A stretch of 64,000 bases of DNA from Astropecten irregularis (GCA_963971285.1 OZ020252.1:9895662-9959661); one strand, 5' to 3'. Shown: positions 41,711 through 52,891, numbered from the stretch's first letter. The notes: generated by a model not told the origin, from the sequence alone. Translations and numbers: made by a program.

Positions 41711-42009
41711 CGCATCTCGCATTGGATACGAAACCACACTATAGAGTAAAATATATTCGATGAACAGCAATAATAATTTACAGTCCATTAATAAATGAAC
41801 CTTCTCAGATTAGATTTAGTTGCAGGTGTTTATTTATCTTGTCTACTAGATAGATGAGATCATGGAGTCTGATCACAGAGTTAGGCGATGTGATCGAAGT
41901 GAATGAAATATTATCTCAGCAGTGGCCAATAATGTAATAGATACTCTGACAATTTCAAACAATTTTCACACTGACGCTGCATCGTCCCTGCTTTTAGTTG
42001 AATTTGCAA
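41711..42009. other. unique stretch, no gene seen
   Basis: Nothing recognised. Confidence 0.4.
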
Positions 42010-42037
42010 CCCCCCCCCCCCCCAAAAAAAAAAAAAA
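42010..42037 (+). repeat. C14-A14 double homopolymer
   Basis: Fourteen C followed directly by fourteen A. Confidence 0.95.
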
Positions 42038-42238
42038 TCAATTCCGATGGCAGATACTTTTTTGTCCATGGTTGCCAAACTGATTGAAAGGAAACACTGA
42101 AGTGATAATTAAAAACCAAAATCCACCATAGGAGGGTGTGGGGTCCTTGACGTTAAAAAGTTTTCATTTCAAGTCAATAAATGATAGGATAAAGTTCTCT
42201 GGGCACCAAACGCAGAATCTCAGAATTTCTCGCAGAAT

Positions 42239-42678
42239 TTAAAGGTTTACTGTAATCAAAACACATGTGAAGTTAAATACATCTGTATTGTTATAACACT
42301 CAACCTGTCTATTATTGTTTGTGCTAAAAGATATTGTATATATATAGAAAAAGGAGGTATCTTAGACCCATAATTTAGCGCCCCACTTTTCGCGACGAAA
42401 AACCTTGCTTACGTCACATGCAGAACACCATGCAGTATACTGTGTTGCAAGCCTATACGAGTTCTGTAGGTGATGTCACACGACATTGTTGCGTGGATCG
42501 GTTCCACTGGGGACTTTTTGGGGGGAGCGGTGCATACATGAACTGATTTTGTAACTTTTTTGTCAAAATTAAGCACTTACATAAAAATATAAAATTATAC
42601 AGTCATTAATAATGTATTAAGCAATAATTTTAAAGCACTTTCACCCCTTTCCCAAATTTGATTACAATAAACCTTTAA
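42239..42678. mobile_element. 440-bp TTAA-type element (Rep-L)
   Basis: TTAAAGGTTTACTGTAATCA at left and TTTGATTACAATAAACCTTT AA at right: an inverted terminus of about 22 bp inside TTAA. The interior is unrelated to Rep-A and includes GCGCCCCACTTTTCGCGACG and a GC-richer middle. No coding capacity, single copy here. Confidence 0.8.
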
Positions 42679-43139
42679 TACACACAGAAAAAAAAAGCCA
42701 CATCCAAAATAGCTTCATCCAGCACTCCACAGTGTCCTTTCTATATTTCCGTTGCTCGTTTTTAAAAAATAACATAAATCCACTCATCTTGCTTGTTTTT
42801 TTTACCCCTCTCAGTCCGTTGCGGTAATCCTAGACTTAGAGAGCATGGACAAACTCTTGGAGGAGCTGATTGAATCAGTCTCAAGACAGGAAATAAGAAG
42901 GCGCTCCTCTAGCTCCTCTCTCCGTAGCTTAGCTCTTACCTGGCCTTCAGTGTGGGAATAACACGTTGAGTGCCGGCTCAGGTTTCTCTAACACCCACCT
43001 GTGACTGTTGCACTTCACAAGAGAAAGGCTGGTGTGGTTGGTTGCTACGCCCGGACAAGTGTTTCTCCGACTCCAGCTAATTTCCCGGCAATTTCCTTTC
43101 CCCATTCCATTGTATTAATTCTTCAGTTTTGATTTCCGG
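42679..43139. other. unique stretch, no gene seen
   Basis: Nothing recognised. Confidence 0.4.
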
Positions 43140-43498
43140 TTAAAGGTAATATCACACTTTGGTTTTTGTCAAAGAAATACAGATTCATGGGCAAAACTAT
43201 CAAGACAGATACAGTGATACTGACAGTCATCTGTGAAAATTTCAGTCCCATACGATGCCCACTTTTTGAGAAAACAGTGAAAAACAGCCACAGTATTTCT
43301 TAAGTCTTTTTTTTATATTTTTGATCTTTTAAAAGATTTTCAGTCGTTGTTTTTCTAATTTCTGGATAAATACACTATTTCAGGCAGAAAAAAAGTTAAT
43401 GGTATGTTTCTACCACCACCAACTTCATACCCTGTAAGTTATACATAGGTCTGTGAACATTTCTGTTTTGATTTCTTACTACAAATACTACCTTTGAT
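43140..43498 (-). mobile_element. Rep-A MITE, copy 11
   Basis: Reverse orientation, TTAA at left, mutated to TTGA at right. One half of the central palindrome is shortened. Confidence 0.85.
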
Positions 43499-43775
43499 AA
43501 AGCAAAAAGAACACAAAAGCAAGGGGAAAAATTTCCACCACTACTACACGGATGGGATACTTTCCATTGTTTACAGTGCTCAGGATAGTTGATGTGGTTA
43601 TTCAATTTTTATGCCTCTGATTAAAAAAAGGGCAAGCAATCGGCATGTATTTAACGTCTGACCCTGAGTAAACTGAGAATGTGACGTGTGTTTATAAAGT
43701 GAGGTAACCTTCGCCATCTTGCAGAAATTGGAAACAGTTGGACGGTGACCGAACTGATGAGGCAGGAGGACAATG

Positions 43776-43866
43776 ACCGTTCACACAGTATACACACAAA
43801 AGAAACTGACTGAATTTTGGTTTGGTTTCAACACGGATTAAAAAGGAGATAGTGTGAAAAGGCCTC
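43776..43866. mobile_element. 91-bp CACAC-ended mini-element
   Basis: GACCGTTCACACAGTAT at left and ATAGTGTGAAAAGGCC at right are inverted. GGTTTCAACACGGATT before the right end resembles text at the end of the degenerate element at 52555-52891. Confidence 0.55.
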
Positions 43867-43944
43867 TAGTCCAACAAGAATATCAACCATTCTGTTTACT
43901 GCTCAATCCAACATAGTCCAACAAGCAATAAATACAAAAATCTG

Positions 43945-44322
43945 TTGGAGGTAGTGTCACACTTTGGTAGCACACCAAAACAGAAATGTTCACAGATTTA
44001 CGTATAACTTACTGTAAGTTACACGGTATGAAGATGGTGCTGGTAGAAACAAACCGTTAAAATATTTCTGCCTGAAATGGTGTATTTATCCAAAATTACT
44101 CAAACAACCACCAAAAATCTTTTTGATCTTTTAAAAAATCAAAAATAAAAGAGAAAAGACTTAAGAAATACTGTGGCCGTTTTTTCACCGTTTTCTCAAA
44201 AAGTTGGCACCGTAAATGGGACTGAAATTTTCACAGATGACTGTTACTGTATCTGTCTTGGTATTTTTGCCCATGAATCTGTATTTCTTTGACAAAAACC
44301 AAAGTATGATATTACCTTTTAA
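43945..44322 (+). mobile_element. Rep-A MITE, copy 12
   Basis: Forward orientation, facing copy 11 about 450 bp away. Right TTAA at 44319-44322. A small extra palindrome (AACTTACTGTAAGTT) has arisen by duplication of ACTTAC near 44007. Confidence 0.85.
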
Positions 44323-45167
44323 GGTTAAATTAATAATCCTTGTTCACCTAATGTCAACTGAATCAAAATAAAATGACGACATGATCTGTGTAGAATGTAT
44401 TATCATCATCTTATCAATAAAAATAGGGTACAGCATCATTAAGTGATTAACACTGCATGTTATGCAGCACAGCTTTATTTACTGAAAGACTTTTCTTCCT
44501 GCCAGCAATTAAAGACAAAAGAAAGAAATGTTTACTGACAGTTGTAGCAGGTGCTACATCTCTAATTATGCGGATCTCATCTTCCGCTGTCAAAAAGGGG
44601 GTTCAATCACCGATTGTCAATCTTCACACAGACACACACAGGCCAGAAATAAAGGGAATCAAACCGTCGCTGACAAGTGTTTGAAAAAAAAGAGATAAGC
44701 ACAGATTCATATTAACAGATGAATGCATCTCAATTACAACATCTAAACAATGCATAAGTTTAATACTAGCAATGAAAGCATTTAATAGCAAAATGCTGCT
44801 TATAATGTAAAAGAGCTCTTACATTTCAAGTACTTGTAGATTAAATGTGACACCTGCAGTTGAATTATTTCTGAGTAACTTCTAATTGCTCATTTTGCAG
44901 TTAGTCCGTGCAAGGAAGGCAACTTGTACAGCTTCAATTTTGTTCTGATTGTGTTCTAAAGATTTGAGGCTTTACATGGAGACAATCTGTATGTGGATCG
45001 GTTTGATCGGATGTAAGAATCGTCTGTACTTTCGCACTTCTATTTCGTTTGCACTTCTCGTAAGGTCTCAACATTTCGACTAGCCTGCTCTCGTCCTCAT
45101 CAGGAGACCTAATCAAGGGCCCCCCTGTCTAAGCTTCATTCACATGAAGATGTAAAGATTAAAACTA
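44323..45167. other. unique stretch, no gene seen
   Basis: No shared repeats or convincing exon. Confidence 0.4.
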
Positions 45168-45392
45168 AAGGCCTTTTCCCACTAGAATGCCAAAATCCCG
45201 GGGCAAACTCACCCAGGAGCTTCCCCAGGGTGAACAATTTCAACCCTGGTCCCGAGCAGGGTTGAACTCGATCAACCCGGGGAAAGGGCAATCTCAGGGG
45301 TTGGCTCAGAGGGGTGAACATTTCAAGAGGGGAATTGTGGTTTATTTTCCTCCCTGCGTCGCCCTGGGGCCACCCCCGAGTGGAAAAAGGCC
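45167..45392. mobile_element. PIF/Harbinger-type MITE
   Basis: TAA then AGGCCTTTTCCCACTAG at left; CGAGTGGAAAAAGGCCA then TAA at right. The interior repeats CCCGGGG, CAACCCTGG and CCAGGGT in both orientations. The open frames through it on both strands are by-products. Confidence 0.7.
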
Positions 45393-46335
45393 ATAAAAGG
45401 GCCAAGTCCAGGGAAGAGTACGGAAGACAATCAGGCAAGGGCATTCTCAGTTCTTCCTTCCAGCCCACTGAAACCTCCACTGAAGTCTCGCATATGTGGC
45501 CGCCGTTCTCAATATGGTGAACTGTCTGATCTTTGTGGCCGCAATAACAGGGAGCTAGACTGTCTTTCATCTTCCAATTTTATGGGCAGATGGTACCGCC
45601 GAATAGGGGAAAACATGTCAGCTTTCCTCTTCAAAATGTAACCCCAGGTGCACATGATATGTTCACAGGCTAGTCTATTAAAGTCACACATTTATTGAAA
45701 AACATCAAAAGGATAACATCATTCATGATTAACTGCTAATTAGATTTACTGATGAAGAGAAGATTGCATTTAATCAACCAGTAACTCCTAACAGAGACAT
45801 TGGCCTTGGGCCAGAGACGGTGGGAAAAAAAAACTGGAGAAACAAATTCAGGATTTTAATTAAAGGTTTGCATGGTTGACAGAATAAAAGACAAATAGTT
45901 TGCATTTAATTACTAATGACATGATGTAACCAGTTTTGGTTTGATTCTGAAAAATAAGGTATTACTGAACCAAAGAAATCATTTAATTGCTCTTGTTTCT
46001 TTCTTTCTTATAAGTTTGGGAATATTGAATAAACTGGCCATCAATTTTTCATCCCAAATTCAGAAAATCATTAGCTGGTACCCCTTTATAGTGAATTAAT
46101 AATCATTAGTTTGACAGGTACCAGCATTAATGCCCTCTGTAAATATACCAGCCTAAATGCAGTACATGGATATATAATTACAAAAACACCAAACCCTTAA
46201 TGGATGGGACAAGGCCTTGTAAATATATGGATGCCAAGCGAGTTCATATCGCTTGAGTAACAACAAACATCTGTAATTAATGGGCTGCCGCAAATCTCCA
46301 AACAAATTTCACATCAATTTTTTTTTTCCTTTTAG
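45393..46335. other. unique stretch, no gene seen
   Basis: No shared repeats. AT-rich toward the right. Confidence 0.4.
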
Positions 46336-46468
46336 TTGTTCCTTCCTTGAGCTTACAGAAAAAAACATAATGGAGCATTCTACTCATCAGCCACGGCAAG
46401 ATTTGTTATTTGAGGATCTCCAAACAGCACAAACCTATTGTTATGCCATGTTTTTATGGATTGAATAA
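46336..46468 (+). CDS. candidate terminal exon with overlapping AATAAA (weak)
   Basis: A long pyrimidine tract ending TTTTTTTTTCCTTTTAG (AG at 46334-46335) precedes 43 open codons to a TAA at 46466. The peptide contains LELTEKNIMEHSTHQPRQDL. AATAAA at 46464-46469 overlaps the stop codon, which would give a very short 3' UTR. No family recognised. The strong acceptor and the polyadenylation signal favour it; the chance-level length counts against. Confidence 0.22.
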
Positions 46469-47100
46469 AAATGAATTAAAAAGACTGTTTTTATCATGCT
46501 TATAGCAATGTCCTTGGAATGTCTTTGCGTAAGTTCAACTATAACAGTGGGGGAAAATGAGGGGAAAATATAAAAACTGAACTGCAGCCTTGAACTATGA
46601 AGGCAGTCAGATGTGGTATAAACATGCTCTCCTAGCAAAAACCAACAGAGTCATGGAAATTACTCAAGTTTCAGAAATAAAACCCACAATTTTGAGCCAC
46701 TTTTGTGAACAAACCAAGTCTTTTGCCTAGCAGGCACCATTTTGCTCACAACATAATAGACCAACGACTATGAAAAAATAAACTTCAAGCAATATTAAGC
46801 AGGTTGAAATGAATTCCGTTTGTTCGTGGGCCGCCCTGCAAACCTTTCCAAATTTGCACGCCATATTTTGAGCCTGTTCATTTGCTCAGATGGACGGGTC
46901 TTTATCAAAGGAGAACAAGAATTTCACTGGAATGAGTAAACTTACGGCAGCCGATAAGAAGACAAGTGTATATCTAGCTTTGCTTATTGACTGCATAACA
47001 AATGCTCACTTATTCAATAACGTAAGCTCTTGAATTTTTAACCATCAAGGAAAACTCAACTGCAAAAGCAAATACCTATTAAAATTTGTAGAGGACAGCA
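46469..47100. other. unique stretch, no gene seen
   Basis: Nothing recognised. Confidence 0.4.
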
Positions 47101-47347
47101 GGGGCCAATTTCATGGCCCTGCTCAGCACAAACATTTGCTAACCATGGAATCGCAGTCTTGATAAATTTCAGGATTAACAACCAAATTCCCATATGTTTG
47201 TGTATCACATGTGATTGTTCTTCAGCTGTTATTCGCTGACCATGAATATCAAATTAAATTTTCAATGGTGGTTAGTTTCATTTTATAGCAAGACATTTTG
47301 TGCTAAGCAATTTTTGTGTGCTTAACAGCTCCATAAAATTGGTCCCA
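47101..47347 (-). mobile_element. Rep-M MITE, copy 5
   Basis: GGGGCCAATTTCATGGCCCT at left, ACAGCTCCATAAAATTGGTCCC at right. The interior GCTGACCATGAATATCAAAT and TTTTGTGCTAAGCAATTTTT is as in copies 2 and 4. Confidence 0.85.
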
Positions 47348-47920
47348 GATGCGGTGCCAAGGAATTCATGTGGGGATGAATTAATGATGTCATAGGGTAA
47401 CACAACAAGTGACAGATTTCAGATTCACACATGACCCTGAGTGGTGGGTTACCCTTACTCAAAATGCATACCCCGTTCACACAGGGGTTTAGAATGTGCT
47501 CCTGTTTTCATGGAGTGTGGCCGCAGGGACCCCTGAATATTTTCTCAAATCCTTTTGATAAATAATCGTACTGGGAAGAAGATAATCAAAGTCATCTCAC
47601 AAAGTTTGGATGACACTGACATATCTTTTTAATATCTGATTAATTTGTAAAAATTGCGCTTTTAGGTATACAGGTTGAACTTACCATGAGCTACATTGCA
47701 TGGGGCGATATTGTTTGGGTTGACAATGGGTTACGCACAGCTACATACTGTATATACCTAAAAGTCAAAAACTCATATCACACCAAACAAATTACTTCAG
47801 ATTCAAAGGGTTATAGGCGTCAAAATCAACAGAAAATTCTTTTTGTACACCCTTTTTCAGTTAACTGCCACAAACTGCTAATCAAAATACAGAAAAGCAG
47901 TAAAATAAAATATGAATAGG
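47348..47920. other. unique stretch, no gene seen
   Basis: Nothing recognised. Confidence 0.4.
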
Positions 47921-47939
47921 CAAGAGCATGGACAGGGAA

Positions 47940-48350
47940 ATAGGATAACATGTGGATAAACAGGAAAAGGGGGGAAAAGAAAACAGGGAAAATAGGAAAA
48001 TGAGGAGAGAAAAAAAAGAAAGAAAAACCAGAAAAATAGGAAACCAAAAATATGTGGATAAACTGGAAAAGGGGAACAAGAAAACAGGGAAAATAGGAAA
48101 ATGAGAACAAAAAGGAAAACCAGGAAAATAGAAACCAAGAATATGTGGATAAACAGGAAAAGGGGGAACTAAGGGAAAATAGGAAAATGAGGAAAATAAT
48201 TTTTTTTAAAGGAAAACCAGGAAAATAGGAAACCAAGAATATGTGGATAAACAGGAAAAGGGGGAACTGAGGGAAAATGAGGAGAAGAAAAAAAGGAAAA
48301 CCGGGGGAAAAAAAGAATGTGGAGAACAGGAAAACAAGGAGAAATGGGAA
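47940..48350 (+). repeat. purine-rich tandem array, 77-102-bp units
   Basis: TGTGGATAAACAGGAAAAGG or close variants begin at 47951, 48053, 48144 and 48242, with a decayed fifth at 48319. Between them are GGGAAAATAGGAAAATGAGG blocks. The plus strand is almost pure purine for 400 bp. The 197-codon Phe/Leu/Ser-rich minus frame (47826-48419) is its complement and not credible as a protein. Confidence 0.9.
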
Positions 48351-49010
48351 GAGACAGTTTCTACCTCTGATGGTCCCGGCAAGGTGAGTGACCGCCTTAC
48401 TGAACGGACAACTGCTCAAGTACGGAGAGAGAGACAGAGACAGAGGAAGTCTTTCTGCTTCAATTTAATGTGTAATTGCAAGGTTTCTTTCATACGGGAC
48501 AAGTCCTAAGTAGACAACGGCAGCGCGTGGGGAACACAGTCCGATGCACGGCATTATGTGCTTCATTTAACGTCTTTTTCCTGGGAATCATTCTGACATT
48601 TCAAAATTAGATTGTATTTCTCCACGACGTACGGCCGACTGCTCTCCTCGTCGGCCCACCACTCTATACGGCTGAGGAATTACAGGATGCAAGAAATTCG
48701 TAAAGGTGATCGAGGAAAGAAACAAGATACCATTTTGATTTCTCCGCAACTGAAACGGAGAACTCTGTAATGATACTGCGTATACTATAGTGGCCTGTCT
48801 CAAAATTCAAGAAAAAAAGTTCTAAGCTGCCATAAAAAATGTATATGTTTACTGGCTGAAGCAGTGTAACATGCACATAGATACTTGTCTGGGGTAATAA
48901 GTGCGTTGTTTTTAATGGTCTATAACAGTGAATTCTTGCAAGTTTAATAAACTGCCGCAAACTGCCCATCAGCCAAAATATGATCTGAAATCTATAATAA
49001 AAGGCATTTA
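48351..49010. other. unique stretch, no gene seen
   Basis: A 131-codon minus frame at 48664-49059 has no recognised family or splice context. Confidence 0.35.
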
Positions 49011-49064
49011 GCCTTTGATAAAGATCGAAATGTGTCAGGGCCCTCCTAACTCCAAGCACAGTGA
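49011..49064 (+). repeat. single dispersed Rep-G unit, internally deleted
   Basis: GCCTTTGATAAAGATCGAAA TGTGTCAGG and CCTCCTAACTCC match the 60-bp unit without its CCTGCTAGGATC part. Confidence 0.75.
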
Positions 49065-49082
49065 ATTTAAGTCAAATCTATG

Positions 49083-49219
49083 AATAGCGTTCCGCACTAA
49101 TGACGTCACACCATGCATGCACGTGCACACATACCCCCACTCATCACATGTTTGCATGGCAGGTTGCAATGTTTGTCTGAGGTTTGGTGCTATTTTTAGC
49201 GCAAGTGCGCAGTGCTATA
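49083..49219 (+). mobile_element. Rep-F CRE-bearing MITE, copy 3
   Basis: TGACGTCA at 49101-49108. Very close to copy 2 over its whole length. Confidence 0.85.
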
Positions 49220-49293
49220 GAGTTTGGTCCACGTAGCCCTCGTCTGCAGGGGTAGGGGTGACTTCTTCAGAGTTTAGGTTTTCAAATCCTGTC

Positions 49294-49462
49294 CAGGGGC
49301 ACTACTCTACCTTGAATTTGGTTCTGAAAGGGGCAAGGCCACTTTTCCATTGCAAAGGGCACTTCCATTGGAAAATAATGTCTATGGAAATATTTGAAGG
49401 GGGCACCAAGGCCAAGAACCAGGGCAACGCAGGCCATGGCCTCCGTTAAATTCAAGGCTTGA
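49294..49462 (+). mobile_element. Rep-P element, copy 2
   Basis: Begins CTTGAATTTGGTTCTGAAA and ends CCTCCGTTAAATTCAAGG. Reverse complement of copy 1 at 34660-34820. Confidence 0.75.
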
Positions 49463-49942
49463 CTACTGTTCTGCTATAAAGGGAAGTTTATCTATTTCCT
49501 TGCAAATACATTAATGTAGATCACCCATTATGTTTTGCAACGCATTTTTTTATGTGGGCCCTAATTGTGTCACAAAATTATATATATGTATTTACGTACA
49601 TGTATGTACCCAGGTGGAATTGAATGCTGGTATCCCGTTAAGCCTGATTAGGTCACAGTATTAAAGGCATCATTGGTGTCCAAGGACAGCCAACTGGAAT
49701 AGATGACATTTATGGAATAACTGTCAGCACAGCATTAAGCCAGGGATATTTGACACCATATAGTAACTATCTCAGTGCCCTACCATGCTGGGCTCCTTAT
49801 GCTATGACACTGCATGGACTATACAGTAATGCGATGGAATCTATACCGCTGGCTTACCGCTAAGCTAAAATTCAAGGGGAAATTAATTAGCCATCTCTAG
49901 AAACAAAAACTGCATCTCATGGTTGTCTGCCTGCAGATATCT
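49463..49942. other. unique stretch, no gene seen
   Basis: Nothing recognised. Confidence 0.4.
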
Positions 49943-50177
49943 AGGGCCAATTTCATGGAGCAAAAATTTGCTTAGCACAAAAACGTTTTGCCCTATAAAA
50001 CAAACCACCGTTACAAATTTCATTTGATATTCATGGTCAGCAAACAACAGCCAAAGAACTATCACAAGCGATCATACACAAGACATGGAAATTTGGTTGT
50101 TAACCCTGTTTTAATTAAGACAGAAATGTCATGCTTAGCTAATATTTGTGCTAAGCAGCACTAAAAAATTGGCCCCT
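49943..50177 (+). mobile_element. Rep-M MITE, copy 6
   Basis: AGGGCCAATTTCATGGAGCA at left, GCACTAAAAAATTGGCCCCT at right. Same orientation as copy 1. Confidence 0.85.
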
Positions 50178-50411
50178 AATGTCAGTTTGACATGGAATGG
50201 TCACTTCAAAACAAAACTATGGTCCAGCGATAGCTCTGCAGATTAAATCCTAACTCCATGGTCCAGCATGCTTCTAGAGTAATGTTAGACGATATTTAAG
50301 GCAAAACGTTGGTCACCGAGCAAATAAAATGCAAGTTGTATTCACATTGACTTAATTGTGATCCAGCAGAAGATCGACTAGCTCAGACATTCACTGAAGT
50401 GAGCATATGCT

Positions 50412-50763
50412 CTATAGATCAGCGCGGAGTAACGTCGTACGAACTCGCCGACCTTGGAGCGATGAAAACAAAGAGGCAAGTATATCTTAGTATACTAATC
50501 TTAGTATACGGGTACTTCAAAGAAGGATTATTGTCTGAGGACAAACTATGACTCGACAATGGCAGTCGTACAGAACATGATCCCTGCATCTTGACAAAAA
50601 TACTCGGAAAACAATTCTGAATCGCGACTCAACGACGGACGGCCGGGTGTACTATCTTTTATGCATCATTTGTCCATAGAATGCGTAGTACACATTGGTT
50701 TTCATCAGTTGTCAAGTTCATGAGGGTGAAAGTACCCGGCCGGATGTCCGCGCTGATCTATAG
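50412..50763. mobile_element. 352-bp element with 17-bp perfect TIR
   Basis: CTATAGATCAGCGCGGA and TCCGCGCTGATCTATAG are exact inverses at the two ends. Subterminal GACGGCCGGGTG and ACCCGGCCGGATG lie inside the right half. ATCTTAGTATAC is directly duplicated near 50485-50510. Single copy here. Confidence 0.85.
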
Positions 50764-50859
50764 TAAGACACAAGCACCAGAAATTCAGGTAGGCTCCAAG
50801 CACTGAAATCTGACACCGGAAATCAAAGACGAAAAATGACCAAAATTAAGCGTCTATGT

Positions 50860-51070
50860 TTAAAGCTAGTATCATACTTTGGTAGCATATCGAAACAGGA
50901 ATGTTCTAAGATTTACCTGTAATTTACATGGTATGAAGATGGTGATGGTAGAACCATACCGTTGAACTATTTCTGCCCTTAATTCTGTATTTATCCAGAA
51001 AAGAGTAAAACCAGTGACCAAAATTATTTTTGATCTTTTAAAGATCAAAAATAAGAGAGAAAAGACTTTA
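50860..51070 (+). mobile_element. Rep-A MITE, copy 13, right half lost
   Basis: TTAA at 50860. Runs through the central palindrome (GATCTTTTAAAGATC) and stops at GAGAAAAGACTTTA. Confidence 0.85.
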
Positions 51071-51296
51071 ATGTGTGTATGCAATGTTCAATGTGTCGTC
51101 ATCTTCATTATTACTTGGCGACTACAATCTTCCTCCCACACTATATGGACACTTCTTTTGGCCCAGAAATTCTAAAGGAAATGACTGCTGTCCGAACTAA
51201 ATGCTGTACATGTAAACGTGCAGGATGGGTACACAATGATCTTGAACATACTGGTCACTATTTGCTGTCATATGGCTGTGAGTGGAGAAGGCATCT

Positions 51297-51539
51297 GGGC
51301 CCTTTTCCAAACCTCGGCTCCGGCTCCAACTCCGGCTCCGGCGCTGTCATCCATATGCTGAAAATGTAGGTTGTGGCTTTTCATTGAAGCTGAATCTCTG
51401 TTTTCTTGTTCAAAATAGAGTATCTACTTCCAAACCGTAACCAAAAGTCTCTATTTCGATACCTGTTATTAAAAAATGGAGTCACGAAATGGAGCCGAAG
51501 CCAGAGCCTGAGCCGGAGCCAAGGTTTGGAAAAGGCCCC
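51297..51539. mobile_element. Rep-B element, copy 4
   Basis: GGGCCCTTTTCCAAACCTCG at left and AAGGTTTGGAAAAGGCCCC at right, well inverted. The arm satellite here is GGCTCC instead of GGCTCA, with about six units at left, and the interior is as in the other copies. Confidence 0.85.
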
Positions 51540-51618
51540 TGTACAGCATGCGATTTGCAAGTTTTAGCTGCTTCGAGTCCCCCCTCAGACAAGCAAAGGA
51601 TATTACCAATACAGTGGA

Positions 51619-51822
51619 TGAATGCCACTATACCGAACACTGCTATACCAAACATTTGGCTATAACGAACACTGCTAGGTACCGAACATAATGGCTTTAC
51701 TGAACATCATCCTTGACTGCCAATTTTAATGTACAATGCATTGCTGAACATTGTTCACTCTAGCGAAGATAATTTCTCTTATTTCTGTGGATCCCGGCAT
51801 GTTTGTTATTCCACTGCAAACC
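51619..51822 (-). mobile_element. Rep-E TA-type MITE, copy 3
   Basis: TA then CAGTGGATGAATGCCACTAT at left, TTGTTATTCCACTG at right. AACATCATCCTTGACTGCCA is the inverse of text in copies 1 and 2. Confidence 0.7.
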
Positions 51823-51963
51823 TGCATAATGTAATCTGAAGTTCCCAAACCGTTATAGTACTGAACAAATCATGACTACAGCAAAATATGACAAATGTCT
51901 TTGGCTCATGAGCAATTACTGTCCATCGGACTTACATTCTCAGAATGAATGTGATCTGCACCT

Positions 51964-52082
51964 AATAGCACTGCACACTTGCGCTAAAAATAGCACCGGA
52001 CCTCAGACAAACATTGCAACCATGCACACGTGCGTGGGTGTGCGCTTGCATGACGTCATTAGTGCGGATCGAGCGCGCTATT
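51964..52082 (-). mobile_element. Rep-F CRE-bearing MITE, copy 4
   Basis: Reverse orientation, TGACGTCA at 52051-52058. Shortest copy, with GCACACGTGCGTGGGTGTGC in the middle. Confidence 0.85.
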
Positions 52083-52554
52083 GTTGATTATAGCAAGTGA
52101 AATGTGACACAAGAAATGAGACGCATATTAAACCAGCGTTGTCAGTCATTATCGTTCCTAATGGTTTTCCCCCTTCTTCTTCCATTTCTCCACCTCTTCC
52201 CTCCCTCTTTTTCACGTTCCCACTTTTTTGCATCTCCGTCCCAATTTTAGTCGTGGGGGGGGGGGAGGGGTAAATCATTCCCACAGGTTGGAATGTGTCC
52301 ACACTGATTACGAATGTTTGATACCAATATATCCATGATACTGCATGTATGTAAGGCACTTCAAACGAGCAAGTGGTCTTATAAAACTTAGCTAAAATAC
52401 CAAACCCACCCACCTGAGATTTTGACAAAGCGGCCAGGCATTTGCAACCCTTTAAGCAGGAATTTTCACCCACAGGGTAAAACCACTGCAGTTTACATAC
52501 ATGTACAATTGTACATAATAGATCTAATCAAGTGAGCTGAATGATGAGCCCAAT
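52083..52554. other. unique stretch, no gene seen
   Basis: Includes a pyrimidine-rich patch near 52160-52215 and an 11-G run near 52255. No recognised gene. Confidence 0.4.
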
Positions 52555-52891
52555 CCAACCCCTGGCCAGCTGGCAGGTGCCTATAATTTATGGCATTTTA
52601 CAATATCCAAAATCTTGGGGTTGGAATCAGATCAACCCCCAATATTTTTTTCAATCCTTTTCTCACTTAAAAAGTTTCAAACCCGAGCCGACCCGGGTAG
52701 GACGGCCTAACCGGGTCCAAATCAACCCTGGTAGGGACCGGTGTTGAAAATCTCAACCCGGTTACAAAATCTTTTTTTTTGTGAACATTGCGTCTCTTCA
52801 ATCCGGCTCAAAAACTTGCCAGGATGAACTGAGTCGGATCCAGGTTGGTTTCAAAACGGATCGCAAAAAGAAGATAGCGTGAAAAGGCCTT
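52555..52891. mobile_element. degenerate CACAC-type element, Rep-K-like
   Basis: Right end ATAGCGTGAAAAGGCC is preceded by GGTTTCAAAACGGATC. The interior has CCGGGTAGGACGG, ACCGGGTCC and TCAACCCGGTT words in both orientations, as in Rep-K. The left terminus is uncertain. Confidence 0.45.

Noticed and set aside
45136..45570. 144-codon minus frame
   Set aside because: Largely the interior of a Harbinger-type MITE whose CCCGGG words suppress stops.
47826..48419. 197-codon Phe/Leu/Ser-rich frame, looks like a membrane protein
   Set aside because: It is the complement of a homopurine tandem array; composition explains the hydrophobic codons and the lack of stops.
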